NCBI RefSeq assembly: GCF_018687715.1
Contig: NC_056766.1
Location: 11,335,501-11,399,500, forward strand
Direction: 5' to 3'
DNA length: 64,000 bases
Origin: Carya illinoinensis
Lineage: Eukaryota; Streptophyta; Magnoliopsida; Fagales; Juglandaceae
Each line of letters starts with the position of its first letter. Position 1 is the first letter of the stretch. Made by a program: the position numbers and the translations under genes. The notes below the pieces were generated by a model. That model did no database searches. It was not told the origin of the DNA and saw nothing but the letters and a program-made list of their open reading frames with translations. Positions 24,541-35,835 of the stretch are shown here, in pieces.

Positions 24541-24683
24541 TATTCCTCAATCTTGGCCAATATCTTGGCCATGGCCTTCTCGATGCCATCGAGACGAGAC
24601 TCCATAGATGAGGTTGAATCCTTCGACCTCTTGCTCTTTTGTGTCTCCTGGGGCTCCATGGTGATCTCGCTTGGATCCGCCAT
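24541..24683 (-). pseudogene. Gypsy gag N-terminus
   Basis: From the ATG at 24683 the reading is MADPSEITMEPQETQKSKRS and continues to AMAKILAKIEE, then a TAA just before the nested LTR. It lies 26 bp downstream of the primer-binding site, as expected for a gag start. Confidence 0.7.
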
Positions 24684-24695
24684 CCTAACCTGGCG

Positions 24696-24709
24696 GCTCT
24701 GACACCAAC
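24696..24709 (-). other. Primer-binding site of the gypsy element
   Basis: TTGGTGTCAGAGCC on the minus strand abuts the LTR end. It differs slightly from the usual TGGTATCAGAGCC complement of initiator Met-tRNA. Confidence 0.8.
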
Positions 24710-25148
24710 TGTCACGGACTTAGAATTTCTTCATACGTCCCGTGCGGCCTTAGGAGGTTTTGTCTCCATAAAGCTCCTAAGTAAGCCTTCTAAATGACTC
24801 AAGACAATAAAGAACAAATCTAGAGAGAGAAGATAGAGAGAGAAGCTCTAGAGAACTTGTTTGCTCTTATTGCTTGGTGATTTACACAAATGAGACTCCC
24901 TCTATTTATAGGGACTCTTGGTATAAAGAATGGTTAGGATTGTGACACTTGTCACTAATTTAAGGGTAAAGAACTTTCTAGATCACTACTCTAGAATTGC
25001 CTAAAAGGCCCTTCCCTAAGAGGTTCTACACCATTCTAGAATACTCCACACAATTCTACAACATTCTACAAGATTCAAGAGTAATCTACAAGGGACTAGG
25101 AGACTCTAGAAGGTTATGGAATTCTCTAGAAAAATTTAGGTGGTGACA
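24710..25148 (-). repeat. 5' LTR of the gypsy element
   Basis: 439 bp bounded by TGTCAC and GTGACA, a perfect 6-bp inverted end. It contains ctattTATAgggac at 24902-24914, a possible TATA region. The matching 3' LTR is not in the window. Confidence 0.82.
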
Positions 25149-25441
25149 TAGAGTTGTGTTAGTTAAGTCTAGTTGCTTCTATCCTCACTTCGGTTTGTTT
25201 GCTATTAGTTTGGACTTGAAAGGCCCTCTACTTAGCTTTCAACAGGGTCTTCTTGGAGTATATGCAAACACTTGGAGAGTGTAACCAATCAATCTGGAAT
25301 ATTATAGAATATTTTGTCTCTCTCTCTCTCTTATTTTTCTTCTCATTTTTACTCTCATTTTTTCACTCATTATTCTGGGGGAGCTCCGATCGAAGCGAGC
25401 CAATCAGTATTATCTTGATCAAGTTCATGAGGTGTGTTACA
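25149..25441 (+). repeat. Partial LTR homologous to 16219-16483
   Basis: Same family and orientation as the LTR at 16.2-16.5 kb. Its 5' part is missing exactly where the gypsy LTR ends. It ends GGTGTGTTACA like its partner. The pair could be the two LTRs of one outer element, or two independent fragments. Confidence 0.65.
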
Positions 25442-26819
25442 CTATTAGTTTAAAAACCTAAAAGGATTGAAATAAGCTAGAGTTTGAGTTACCAAAAGAC
25501 AAAGAATCCAACTCGAACCTAGGCAAAATCAAGCTAAACCTTAGGTGCATGGGCTCGTTAGTTGTTAGTACTTTAGTTTTTTCATTTTTATGGTTAAAAG
25601 AGTGCATGGGCTCAAAAAATAACCCATTACATAAAATCCAATGCAAGGTAAAGAAATTAGAATTTAGATGGTCAATTATAATTTATAAGCATTCTCATCC
25701 AAGGGTAATTAAGTAATCAAATAAATGACCTATTAAATTATTAAATATTAATTGGAATTAAAAATAATAATTTAAATAGAAAAAATTAGTAGGTATTTCG
25801 AGAATATAAATAAAATAAAATCAATATCAATATAACATAATATGAATTAATACCAACTTGGCTCTGATACCATAATACATAAGAAATATAAAGCTAATAG
25901 ATTAAATACAAATATAGATATTAAGTTTAAATAACAAATTTGATTTTATTGAAAACATACAAGAGATTAATTCTCGAGAGTACTGATAGCGAAAGACATC
26001 AAAATATGATTACAGAGGAGGAAATTTATTTTGAGAAGGGATGAGGGAAGATAAGGGTATAAGAAGAAGGAATTTTCTGAATGCATTCCTTCAAGGAAAA
26101 TACTTCGGCCATCGCTGGCATTTTTTTTTCTTAATGATTAAGAAAAAATTGTTTAATATTATTATAAATTTTTTAAATATTTAAAAATATTAAAAAATGA
26201 TTTGAAAAAAAGAACAAAAAAAAAAAAACTTTTATTAAGCGTAGTGGTGGCTATAGCATCGTCATTTCTTCAATCATTCAGTTTCCTTTTATAGATATTG
26301 AAACAATAAAAATATACAGTGATATAATAATAAATGAGTCGAGATAATTGATGAGGCCGTTTGTCTTGACACATTGGTTGAAACAATGAAAATAAATAAT
26401 TGTGATTCCTTGATGAAGCATTTTGTCTTAGTGCATTGGTAAAAAGATTATAGTAAATAATTGTTATTAAATAATATAAGATAACTTGTATAAATATTAT
26501 TTTTATAACATATTTATCTTATATTTTTATAAGAAATTATTAAATGAGATTTGTTACGTATAAATAAAATCACGTACTAATCCGTATATTAATATTGATT
26601 CATTTATATTTAAAATTTAAATTAATATTATTTTTAATAAAATTTAATTTTTAATTAATTATATTATATTGATGTATATATTATCACGTAGTTATAATTG
26701 TAATTAATTTTTTTTTATTAAATATCATATATCCGCATTCCCGAAATTATGGAATAATAAGTGGTTAAAACTTAAAAGGAAAGGTATACTACATCCGCCT
26801 GGTGATTATTTGCTTAAGC
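25442..26819. other. AT-rich spacer with a primer-binding-site-like motif
   Basis: No gene seen. At 25860-25872 ggctctgatacca is the exact complement of TGGTATCAGAGCC, so a minus-strand LTR could begin at about 25873. A second LTR end was not found. The remainder to 26800 is AT-rich with A/T runs. Confidence 0.35.
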
Positions 26820-27513
26820 CCAAACCGGACGTTACGGATTACGGTTTCGGTCGCTGACTCAGACAGTCTCTCTTCTTCAAGAATGGACAAGGAACTTGTC
26901 CAATCTTATCTTTGACTGATAATCACGCGAGACAAGGAACATAGCTATGATGTTTGAGCAGCATCTCTCACGAATTCAAGAAACCTTGGAGGACGGCTAC
27001 TTTTGACTGCCTGAGGTATCGCTTTCTCTTTCTCTCCTACCTCAGCTTCAAGCGTTCCCAAAATTAGAGCTCAATCCGTTCATTTTTGTTTTTCAATTAG
27101 GAACCAAAGGGAAAGTTTCAATCTTTGGATGAGAATATGTTCTATGATTTCTGGGTGACGAGGAGATTAGGACCCTTTCGCCATCTTTCGTTTCTGATAC
27201 AATTTGATCATTTGTAACTGTAATGAGTTAATTTGGAAAACAATTCAAATATCATTATCTGTCAATAGAATGTCCTTCGCTATTCGAGATCGACGTTTTT
27301 AGGGCTGAAACAAGTCAAACATCATTATCTTTAAGGTTGTATTGGGGGCTTGTGCCACGTACATTTAGCTAACATGTTCCGGGGTTATCCTGCTCAAACG
27401 CTAGTTTTCTGATCATGCACGGAAACATTGACAAAGATGGGGGGTTAGGTTGTCGAATTCTCGTGTGTAAACATGGCTGGGGGTATTGTAGTTCATAGGC
27501 GACAAAACTAGAG
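26820..27513 (+). promoter_or_regulatory. Upstream region and probable spliced 5' UTR of the TPR-like gene
   Basis: A leader-like stretch at about 26850-27015 holds two short ORFs, 26883-26915 (10 codons) and 26947-27006 (19 codons, MMFEQHLSRIQETLEDGYF). It could splice from a donor at 27016 (gag|gtatcg) to an acceptor at 27497 (catag|gc), 16 bp before the main ATG. The intron is inferred only. Confidence 0.4.
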
Positions 27514-27900
27514 ATGGGTTCAGAACAAAACTACCGGTGGAGCGTTTTCGATGGGGTTAAGGTCATTCCCTCAGCGCCGGAATCTCTCCTGGCGGAGATT
27601 GATACAGCCATTTCTAATCTTGAGTATGCTCGGGCTACTGCCTGCCTCGATTCTTCGTCTTCGTCCATTTTAAAGAATAAAAGCTCGGATTTAAGTCCGA
27701 GGCCTAAGTATGATGCCCGAATGGCGGATGAAGCTTATAGGGCGGGATGTGCAGCCTTGGCTGCCGGCAAGCTCGACGAGGCTCTTCACTCGTTGAACAT
27801 TTCTCTGTCTAAGTGTCCACCTGATAAGACTGCTGCCGTAGCTAAGCTTCAGTCTCTCATTTCGCTCACATCTCAGCAACTCCTGAAGTCTCCCAAATGA
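27514..27900 (+). CDS. Small TPR-like protein
   Basis: Single coding exon, 128 codons, clean ATG and TGA. The N-terminal 40 residues (MGSEQNYRWSVFDGVKVIPS...) are followed by a Ser-rich linker at about 48-62. From about residue 66 a helix-turn-helix unit (MADEAYRAGCAALAAGKLDE, then ALHSLNISLSKCPPD) has the spacing of one tetratricopeptide repeat. A final helix follows. TPR units mediate protein binding; partners cannot be read here. Composition is GC-richer than the flanks, as expected for coding DNA. I recognise it only as a plant TPR-like family of unknown role. Confidence 0.75.
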   Translation: MGSEQNYRWSVFDGVKVIPSAPESLLAEIDTAISNLEYARATACLDSSSSSILKNKSSDLSPRPKYDARMADEAYRAGCAALAAGKLDEALHSLNISLSKCPPDKTAAVAKLQSLISLTSQQLLKSPK

Positions 27901-28017
27901 ACTTCTCGGTACTTTTCTATACTCTTAAATTTGGTGCATTTGGTATGTTTATCTGTTGACTTAATTGGAAGGCTTTCTTGATGTCAATGACACGTCTTTA
28001 TGAACTGCTTATGAACA

Positions 28018-28507
28018 ATGAACCCTGTAATTTTGATATGCTCAATTTACTTTCTCTTTCCTTTCCAAAGAACTAATTCGTTGATTCTTTCATACCTCCT
28101 TCCGGCAACAGCATGTATAGAAGTTCTTAACCATGGAATGGAATCTGATTTCTTAAACAATTCAGCCATTTCCTTTTCCTTTTTCTCGTACCTCCTTCCT
28201 CTTAACAATGAACCCTGTAGTTTTGTTGTTTTTTTTTTGATATCCTTGGGTGTCCGGGCCAGCTTACGCACACCTCGACTAATCCCACGGGGCCCTGAAG
28301 TTAACGGCCAGGTAAGCCTCCAGTGGCCCTGAGGGGACTCGAAACCCTGTAGTTTTGTTGTTTTGCTTGGTTGTCCTTGTTTCTCAGCATGCTGAAAATA
28401 CAGAAGTTCTTAACCATGGATTGGAATCTGATTTCTTTAGCAATTCAGCAATTTCCTTTCCAAATAACTAATTTCTTGGTTTTTTTCGTACCTCCTTCCT
28501 CTTAACA
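28018..28507. repeat. Imperfect tandem duplication of about 190 bp, split by a SINE
   Basis: Unit A 28018-28208 and unit B 28209-28507 both run from gaaccctgta(a/g)ttttg through ttcttaaccatgga.tggaatctgatttctt to cgtacctccttcctcttaacaa. Unit B is longer only because it holds the SINE insertion and its target duplication. Confidence 0.75.
28233..28342 (-). mobile_element. 5'-truncated tRNA-derived SINE
   Basis: On the minus strand it starts with TTCGAGTCC (like the RNA polymerase III B box), continues through GGGATTAGTCGAGGTG and GGCCCGGACACC, and ends in an A-run. It is flanked by a direct repeat of about 22 bp, aaccctgtagttttgttgtttt, at 28211-28232 and 28343-28364. This is the hallmark of LINE-driven integration. 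Confidence 0.75.
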
Positions 28508-28702
28508 AAGCTTGTAGAACTTTAAGTTCTTTACTTGATTCAATAATTTTAAGTATTAGTTTATAATCTTTCAATTTAAACTAGCAATAGGTCACAATCA
28601 AGGTCTTCTATATGCTTCCACAATCCCACAATAAGAAGTTGTGTTCCTATTAAACAATGAACATTTGAGCAATTCAGTGTACTTGAAAATATAGTGAACA
28701 TT

Positions 28703-28900
28703 AAGGGGAATTTTGGATAGTAAGTTGAGTTGAGATAAAATGAGATGATATAAGAGTTGAAAGTTGAATAAAATATTGTTAAAATATAAATTTTTAATAT
28801 TAGTTTTGTTTTGGGATTTAAAAAAATTGAATTGTTTGTTATATATTGTTTGAAAGTTTGGAAAAGTAGTAATGATTAGATGAGATAAGTTAAGAGCTTT
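28703..28900. mobile_element. Truncated MITE related to the element at 55997
   Basis: Starts aggggaattttggatag, followed by gagttgagataaaatgagatg, ttaaaatataaatttt and gtttgaaagtttgg. It has the same order of motifs as the element at 55997-56297. The right inverted end is missing or decayed. Confidence 0.45.
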
Positions 28901-30058
28901 ATGATCTCATAGTAATAAGGGTAAACCTTGACTTAAAATGATTAACCTGGACTGTGGCCTTTGCTAAGCTGATGTACTTATCTCTCTAGCACCTTAGGAA
29001 CTTCATAAATCTCCCTACCGATTTTATTTATTTATTTATTTTAAGAAGGCCCTACCGAAATAATTTTTACCGTGATACTTTAACATTGAGGTGTGATGTT
29101 TTGGCTTTCTGATGCTACTTTGATTGGGAGATTACTTTGTGTTATATGAGATGTTTCTTTGAAACTAGCTATTAACAAACTATATGTTAATTTGCTTCCT
29201 GTTTAATTGATACTTGAATGGCACTTTGCCCGTTATTCATTTATCTCTTCCTGGAATAACTTACGTTTTCGGTATTTACGAACTTGATAAATTGTAGATG
29301 TTGGCTGTCATATCTTTTTATGAAGAACCCGTGCAATTGATTGGACAACACTTGTTGACTCACTAGTGGGAGAAAAATGAGAGGACCCTTAACACAATGG
29401 TGCAGGATCTAATTGTGGGTACAGGACAACACTGCTTGAAGATATGGTTCGTTTACTCGCCCTTCAATTCACTAGTGGGAATTCTGTTTTGCTGCTTTTG
29501 TGGATATCATAGTCAGACAGCACGCCAGCTTGACTAACTATTCTATATTTGGGCATTTATTGTGGGTACAGTTTGTAAATTTATGATCTTGATACTTGGC
29601 CATTCTAGTAATGAAACAGTCGTGATAGCTCAGATCATAATGGTTCCTTGCATTCCTCTCTTTTCTTAAATGCTTCTTTTACAAGGACTATCGCAGTCTA
29701 CAGAAAGATGCAGAATAAATTTAGTGTTTTGCAAAGATATTCCAATTATGAATTGATGATATGATAGCTGTTTCATTTGTTAATGGATAGTAAGCTTGGT
29801 TTTGGTTATTCCTATGATAGCAGTTCAAGCCTTTCTATTTTGTAGTAGAACCATCAACCAAACGATACCCTGAAGACGTGAATACCATGTCTTCTTGGGG
29901 CTAGAATAATGGAAGAGATGGACATTGTTGATGATCTGTTTCCAAAACTAGTCACTTATGAGTTTGACTACTGGCTCTTATTGCTGCAATGAATTGGGAG
30001 TTCTTCTGGGTGACTTCCCCTCCAAAAACCGGGTGGCTACAAATTCCGTGTATTGAAT
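28901..30058. other. Spacer between the TPR-like gene and the MULE
   Basis: Mostly AT-rich. Nothing coding, repetitive or RNA-like could be supported. Confidence 0.5.
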
Positions 30059-30067
30059 AATAAGAAA

Positions 30068-30135
30068 CAGTTCTGTTACATACCCCTGGGGAATAACCCC
30101 GCCGCGGCCCTGGGGATGACGTGGTAATTAAAATA
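30068..30135. repeat. Left terminal inverted repeat of the MULE
   Basis: Motif order: CTGGGG, TAACCCCG, GCGGCCC, GACGTGG, ATTAAAAT. The reverse complement of the right end has CTGGGGG, TATCCCCG, TGTGGCC, TACGTGG, CATTAAAAT in the same order and spacing. Similarity is imperfect. Confidence 0.55.
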
Positions 30136-31932
30136 TTAATAAAAAAAATAATTAAAAAAAAGGGGAAAAGTAACGCAGAAAGGTAAACGGGAGGGGGGGA
30201 AAATTGATTTCAGTACAGAAGGAGGGAAACTCGCGCAGGAGCTCAAAACTGGAACTGCGATCTCCCCAACTAGCTTGAACTGAGTTTTTAGCTTGTTCTT
30301 CATCTGCATTTGTGGGTAAGAAAATGTTTTTAACTGGGTTTTTATGTTGTTCTTTCATCTGCATTTGTGGGTTCACTACGTTGGTTTGTAACTGAGTTTT
30401 TAGCTGGGTTTTTAGCTCGGTTTTTAACTTGTTCTTCATCTGCATTTGTGGGTAGAGCAGCGTGTTTTTAACTGAGTTTTTATGTTATTCTTTCATCTGC
30501 CAATGAAGATAAGAGAATGATTTTAGCTGTTTTTTTCTTTGTTCCGGGTTTGATCTAGGTTTCTCGTTTGTTTGTTTGTTTTCCTTTTTTTTTTTTTTTT
30601 GGTATTTTCTATTGCTTTTGCTGTCATTTGATGACCAATTTCTCATGCCAATATACTTTCTTTGTACATGCAAATGTTGTCTTTCATTTCTGTGCTATGG
30701 AAAAGATGTATGAATATTGGCAATTTGTTTTGGAGGCACTCCCCTGATTTTTGATTTTTGGTTAACCATGTTTTGAAAGAGCATAAGCCGTGTACATCTT
30801 GGCCCCAATAGATGGCTATTCCTCCTGCATTCGAACTCACTGTCTCTGCTAGCAATTCTAAGCAGAGAAACACTACTACTTAGAAAGGACTTGAATGCCA
30901 TCTTTTTCAAGCCTGCAGGAATTTGAAGCACTAAGATGAATAGGGTATCATTGACTTGTTTTGCTTGCCCATTTCAGAGAAAAGCAAGTGCTTCTTATAG
31001 GGTGACGGTGGCCTAATAATGATGTTTAGAATCTTGTTTTGGTGCTAGGAGTGCGTGGCTGAAGGGTTACTTGGGCTACATTATAGCTCATGCTTCTTTT
31101 TTCTAATCTCAATATTGTGTGTTAAAACTTGAGTACACGGCCGTTTAGATTTCAGGCAATTAATTTTTGGAGTTCCACATGTTCATGGTCATTTTAACAT
31201 TGTCGCATCTCTTTATGTTTCAGTTTATGTATTGACTAATGACTTGGTGTTATTTTGGTGTCGTTTGAGTCGCATGCTGTTCTGGAAGCCCTGGCCTCCT
31301 GATTGCAAATACTATAAATATTTTTGCATCTCATCAGTATTTACTTTTTGCTACTTCCATAGACAAAAATATGAAAATATCGGATTATTGACTGAAAATA
31401 GTAATTGAGGTTGTTACTTGAAGTTGCAATTAAAAAGTATTTCAGATTTCAAATTTATGTTGAATTAATTAATTGGTGCCAGTTCTATTATATTTTACGG
31501 GCATGGGAAACGAGAATGAATAGCCAACTCCGTAGACATTATCTAGCTCAAATCCCCCATCTGAAGTATGTATGTTATATAATTGAAAAAATCAATTACA
31601 TTGGTACTGTTGATAATTTTTTTCCAAAATACATCAATAACTTTATCTAATAACCATGTTAGGCCATACCATCAACTAGTCAAAACATTCCAAATTACAT
31701 GCCTTGTTACTTTGAACCAGTGCCTACGTGGTCACCAACTTTTCTACCATATCTGGGTGGTAACCAATATCCAATCAACATACAGGTACTGATAACTGAT
31801 TAATCTGGATTTATTCTTAATAAGTTGGCTTCTTTTCAACTATGAAAAAATAATTTGTCGCTTAATTGCAGCATTTTAATTAATGCCTTTTATAATTTTT
31901 TGCAGAATGCTGGTTACTCATTTCAACATATC
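30136..31932. other. Left subterminal region and FAR1-gene leader
   Basis: 30277-30500 holds a diverged minisatellite built on gagtttttagc, ttgttcttcatctgcatttgtgggt (three to four copies). A T-run lies at about 30585-30600. The rest has no recognised coding exon. A 3' splice acceptor (tgcag) at 31901-31905 opens the exon containing the FAR1-gene ATG, so an upstream noncoding exon is likely. Confidence 0.5.
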
Positions 31933-34643
31933 ATGGAACATCCAACTCCTATCAGCACAAACTCTGCCACGAGCAAAATAGTTGGTTCAAATTCGGATAA
32001 TAAAACTGATGGGGGGGAATCTGAAGCGCCATGTGGATCTGGTATTGGTGAGAAATCTCAGAATGTCCAAGTGGTTGATGATGATTCGATTGAGGAGCCA
32101 AAAAGGGGAATGGAGTTTAATTCCTTTGAAGAGCTATTAAGTTATCATAAGGAATATAGTAAAAAATGCGGCTTTAGGGTGATGAGAAAACGGATTGAGA
32201 GGGAAGAAGATAACTCTGTTAGATACGTCACTCTTTCGTGTGCCCGTGGTGGGAAGGTCTGCAATAGGACGTTGAATATTGCTAACCCACGTCTGACAGG
32301 AAAGACGGAATGAAAGGCAAAGATTAATACTTTAAGGCAAGATGGAGTGCTTCAGTTGACGACAGTACATAATATCCATAACCATGGTCTCAGTCCAAAG
32401 AAATCCCGCTTCTTTCGGTGTAATAGAGAAGTAAGTGATGCCGTAAAAAGGGTCCTAGATACAAATGATCAGGCTGGCATCCGAGCGAATAAGAGTTACG
32501 GATCTCTCGTTGTTGGCGTGGGTGGATTCGAGAATCTCCCATTTTTAGAAAAGGATTGTCGTAATTATATAGACAAGGCAAGACATCTACGACTTGACGC
32601 AGGTGGTGATGGAGCGCTCCGACAATATTTTTTACGAATGTAATACAAAAATCTTGAGTTCTTTTATATGATGGATATAGATGATGACGAGAGGTTAAAG
32701 ATCGAACGTCTTTTGGGCAGATCCCCGTAGTAGAGCAGCGTACCAATATTTTGGTGATGTGGTCACATTTGACACCACATACCTAACGAATCGATATGGG
32801 ATACCTTTTGCACCATTTGTTGGTGTAAACCACCATGGACAGTCAATTTTGTTGGGATCAAGGTTGGTCTCTAGCGAGGATACCGAGACATTTGCGTGGT
32901 TATTTGAGACATGGTTGCAATGCATGGATGGTAACGCTGCGAAGGCTATTATCATTGATCAGGATAGAGCGATAAAAAATGCAATCGCAATTGTCTTTCC
33001 AAATACCCGGCATCGATTTTGTCTTTGGCATATACTGAAGAAAGTTCCAGAAAAGCTTGGTTCATATGGTTCCTACAAAACGGGGATGAAAAATGCATTG
33101 ATGAAATGTGTATATGACAGCCAACAGCCAGATGAGTTTGAGAAATGTTGGGATGAGTTGCTTACCACTTATAACTTGCATGAGAATGCGTGGTTGCATA
33201 GCCTATACGTTGAGCGTCAACATTGGGTGTTGGCTTTTTTGAAGGACTGTTTTTAGGCTGGAATGAGTACCACGCAGCGAAGTGAGAGCATGAATGCATT
33301 TTTTGACGGTTATGTACATTCTAGGACAAACTTAAAGGAGTTTGTTGACCAATTTGATAACGCGTTGAAAAAAAAGATTGAGAATGAAAATCTCGCGGAC
33401 TTCCAGTCATTTAATGTCACCATCCCCTGCATATCTAGATCTCCGATTGAAAAGAGGTTCCAAGCGTTGTACACGATTGCTAAGTTCAAGGAAGTTCAGC
33501 AGCAAGTCAACGGTATCATTGACTTGAATTCGAAGTTACATAATTCTGTTGGTGCCATAAAGACATATATGGTTGACGATGAAGTTTGTTTGGAAGAGTT
33601 CACTAAGTTGGTTAAATACTTTGTGGACTTTAGTGAGATTGATGCAGTTGCAACGTGCTCTTGTGGATTATTTGAGATGAGGGGGATATTGTGTCGGCAC
33701 ATTTTAGCCGTGTTCAGGTGTAACGATATTAAATATTTGCCGAAAATGTACATTTTAGATCGATGGAGAAAGGATATTAAAAGGCGATACACTTTAATTA
33801 AAAGTTGCTATGAGGAATGGGAACAACGGCCAGATTCTAATAGATATTCAAGTCTGTTAAGTATCTGTTATCAGATGATTACCCATGCAGCGGGTTCGAG
33901 TAAGCATGCTGAGGATGCGAGAGCTAAGTTACTCGCAATGATTGAGCTTTATCGAGCGAATGAAGAACCTCCATCGATGACTCAAGTTGGGTCCAATATT
34001 GATAGTACGACAAATGCCACTACGGTCGGTGGTGCTAGGGAATTACATAGTCCACGTGTGGTTAAAGGAAAATGCAGACCTCCATCTCTCAGAAGAGCAT
34101 CCAGGATGGAGATAGAAATGTAGAAAGCCAAAGCAAAGACAAAGAAAGCACTAGTAAAGGGGAAGCGTAAAGAGGTGCATATATATATTAACTCCAATTA
34201 GAATTTCTTTTATAAATGAATTAAAAGTGTTAAAATTTTTTTCGATGTCTCGACATTTTTAGCGAGGAGGAGGAGACACCCAAGTCACGAAAAGAGAAGA
34301 TACGCCAGCTGTGAAAGTATGCCGAAATTTGTTTGGCCCTTATGAGAAGGATGTGTCTAACAAGCAGGTATGTTAACATTTTTAAGTATATGGGTTCGAT
34401 ATTAAATATTAGGCAAAAGCGTAAAGAGTTTGAATATCAACAGCCAATTGGAGAAAGCGAAAGCGGTGCAAATGCCATTATTGGAACTCAGCCTCAAGAA
34501 ATAATGATGCAGACTCAGGAAAGTGTAAGTGATCTTAACTCATTTGGATGTTTAATACTAATCTCTATTACCACATTAATATATTTGTTGTTTAATATTT
34601 ACAGATGCAAATTGGCATTGATGGATCACAACCTTTGCAATGA
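31933..34643 (+). pseudogene. FAR1-related sequence (MULE-type transposase family), disrupted
   Basis: Read from ATG 31933. A FAR1 DNA-binding domain comes first (MEFNSFEELLSYHKEYSKKC, CGFRVMRKR, HNIHNHGLSP). Next is the MULE transposase core (VVTFDTTYLTNRYGIPFAPF, VNHHGQSILLG, IIIDQDRAIKNAI, RHRFCLWHILKKV). A SWIM zinc finger follows (CSCGLFEMRGILCRHILAVF). Three small 3' exons follow: 34263-34367, 34413-34524 and 34605-34643 (MQIGIDGSQPLQ stop). Breaks: stops at 32311, 32641, 33254 and 34122, and a one-base shift near 32701. Intact relatives bind DNA, and some regulate light signalling. The break pattern suggests a dead transposase rather than a domesticated regulator. Confidence 0.88.
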
Positions 34644-35280
34644 TAGGTTTATTGGTGTAATATTTTGATGTATTTGTGCTATTCTTCTTTGTTGGGTTGT
34701 ATTGGAAAATTTTTTCAACATTTGCTGAATATTGTGTGTATTTCATTTTCAGAGTTGTTGGGTTGCATCAGCACAATTTGTAGGATTGTTGAATTTTACG
34801 GTATTTGATAGGTTTTAGGTTGTGAAATTTGATAAAAAACTGGATATTGAGGTGCTGGAATGCATGTTACTTTATTATGAAAAAAACGGATCAGGTGTTG
34901 TGCCTTTGTGAGGTGCTGGAAAATACGCTTGAAGACAGACTTATTTCCTTAGAAATATTGGATTCAATTTGTATATAGTCTGTGTGGTAGAAAAATGGAA
35001 GTGTTCGGTCTTTTGGACAGTCATTAATCACAATTGGCTTGGCCAATATTAGAGGTTCCCTTTTTGTGTTGCCAACTGGAACTGAAAAGATGTGATTTCA
35101 TCAGGCAGGGATTTCAATGGTTCTGGGATGGGTTATTATTTCCTATGTAGTATTCTTTTGTTTCTGTGGAAGTTGCGTTTTTATATTTGCATGGGTTCTT
35201 TTAATATTTTTTTACTGAAGTTGGATTGGTGCATTACTTCCAAAAATTCTGGGTTAGTGGTTTATTTGTGGTAGAGTTGC
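34644..35280. other. Spacer between the convergent FAR1-type and GRF-type genes
   Basis: AT-rich. It probably contains the 3' UTR of the FAR1-type gene. Nothing else is supported. Confidence 0.4.
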
Positions 35281-35369
35281 ATTCTTTGGCTAGGTGCTTC
35301 TTTGTTACGGAAATGGAAGCAAATGCCAACTGGATCCTGCTAAGTCTGCTAGACAAACATGAAGTTGAA

Positions 35370-35770
35370 TACAACATTTGCTAATCCATTTCTCACTTGA
35401 ATAAAAACGGTAAACACAACATTTGCTAATTCTGATTACTTGAATAAGAGACAAGCTGCTCGAATACAACATTTCATTCCCACAAAATAAATACACCTAA
35501 ACAGCCGATTCAATCCATTTCTCACCAACTTTTAAAAAACACTAAATACAACATTTGATGACCAATACCAAATAAGAGACAAGCTGCTCGAATACCAGTT
35601 CAATCCCACAAAATAAACACACCTAAACAGCCGATTCAATCCATTTCTCACCAACTTTTAAAAAACACTAAATACAACATTTGCTAATTCTCCAATACCA
35701 AATAAGAGACAAGCTGCTCGAATACCAGTTCAATCCCACAAAATAAATACACCTAAACAACAAAATAATA
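35370..35770. repeat. Tandem repeat of about 128-130 bp, three copies
   Basis: The word aagagacaagctgctcgaata recurs at 35446, 35574 and 35704. Shared flanks (cacaaaataaatacacctaaaca, gattcaatccatttctcacc, aaaaacactaaatacaacattt) confirm unit repetition. It lies just 3' of the GRF-type gene. Confidence 0.88.
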
Positions 35771-35835
35771 CCACAAAATAATACACATGTACAACTCCAA
35801 TACCTAAACATAGAACTAGTAAGATGAAAGCTAAA

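Larger units (their letters stand above)
19179..25148 (-). mobile_element. Truncated Ty3/gypsy element, itself interrupted
   Basis: Minus-strand element with 5' LTR (24710-25148), primer-binding site, gag and protease. Everything after the protease (RT, RNase H, integrase, 3' LTR) is absent, and the sequence passes into the FKBP fragment near 19180-19200. A solo LTR (20799-24535) lies inside gag. Several in-frame stops are present. Confidence 0.8.
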
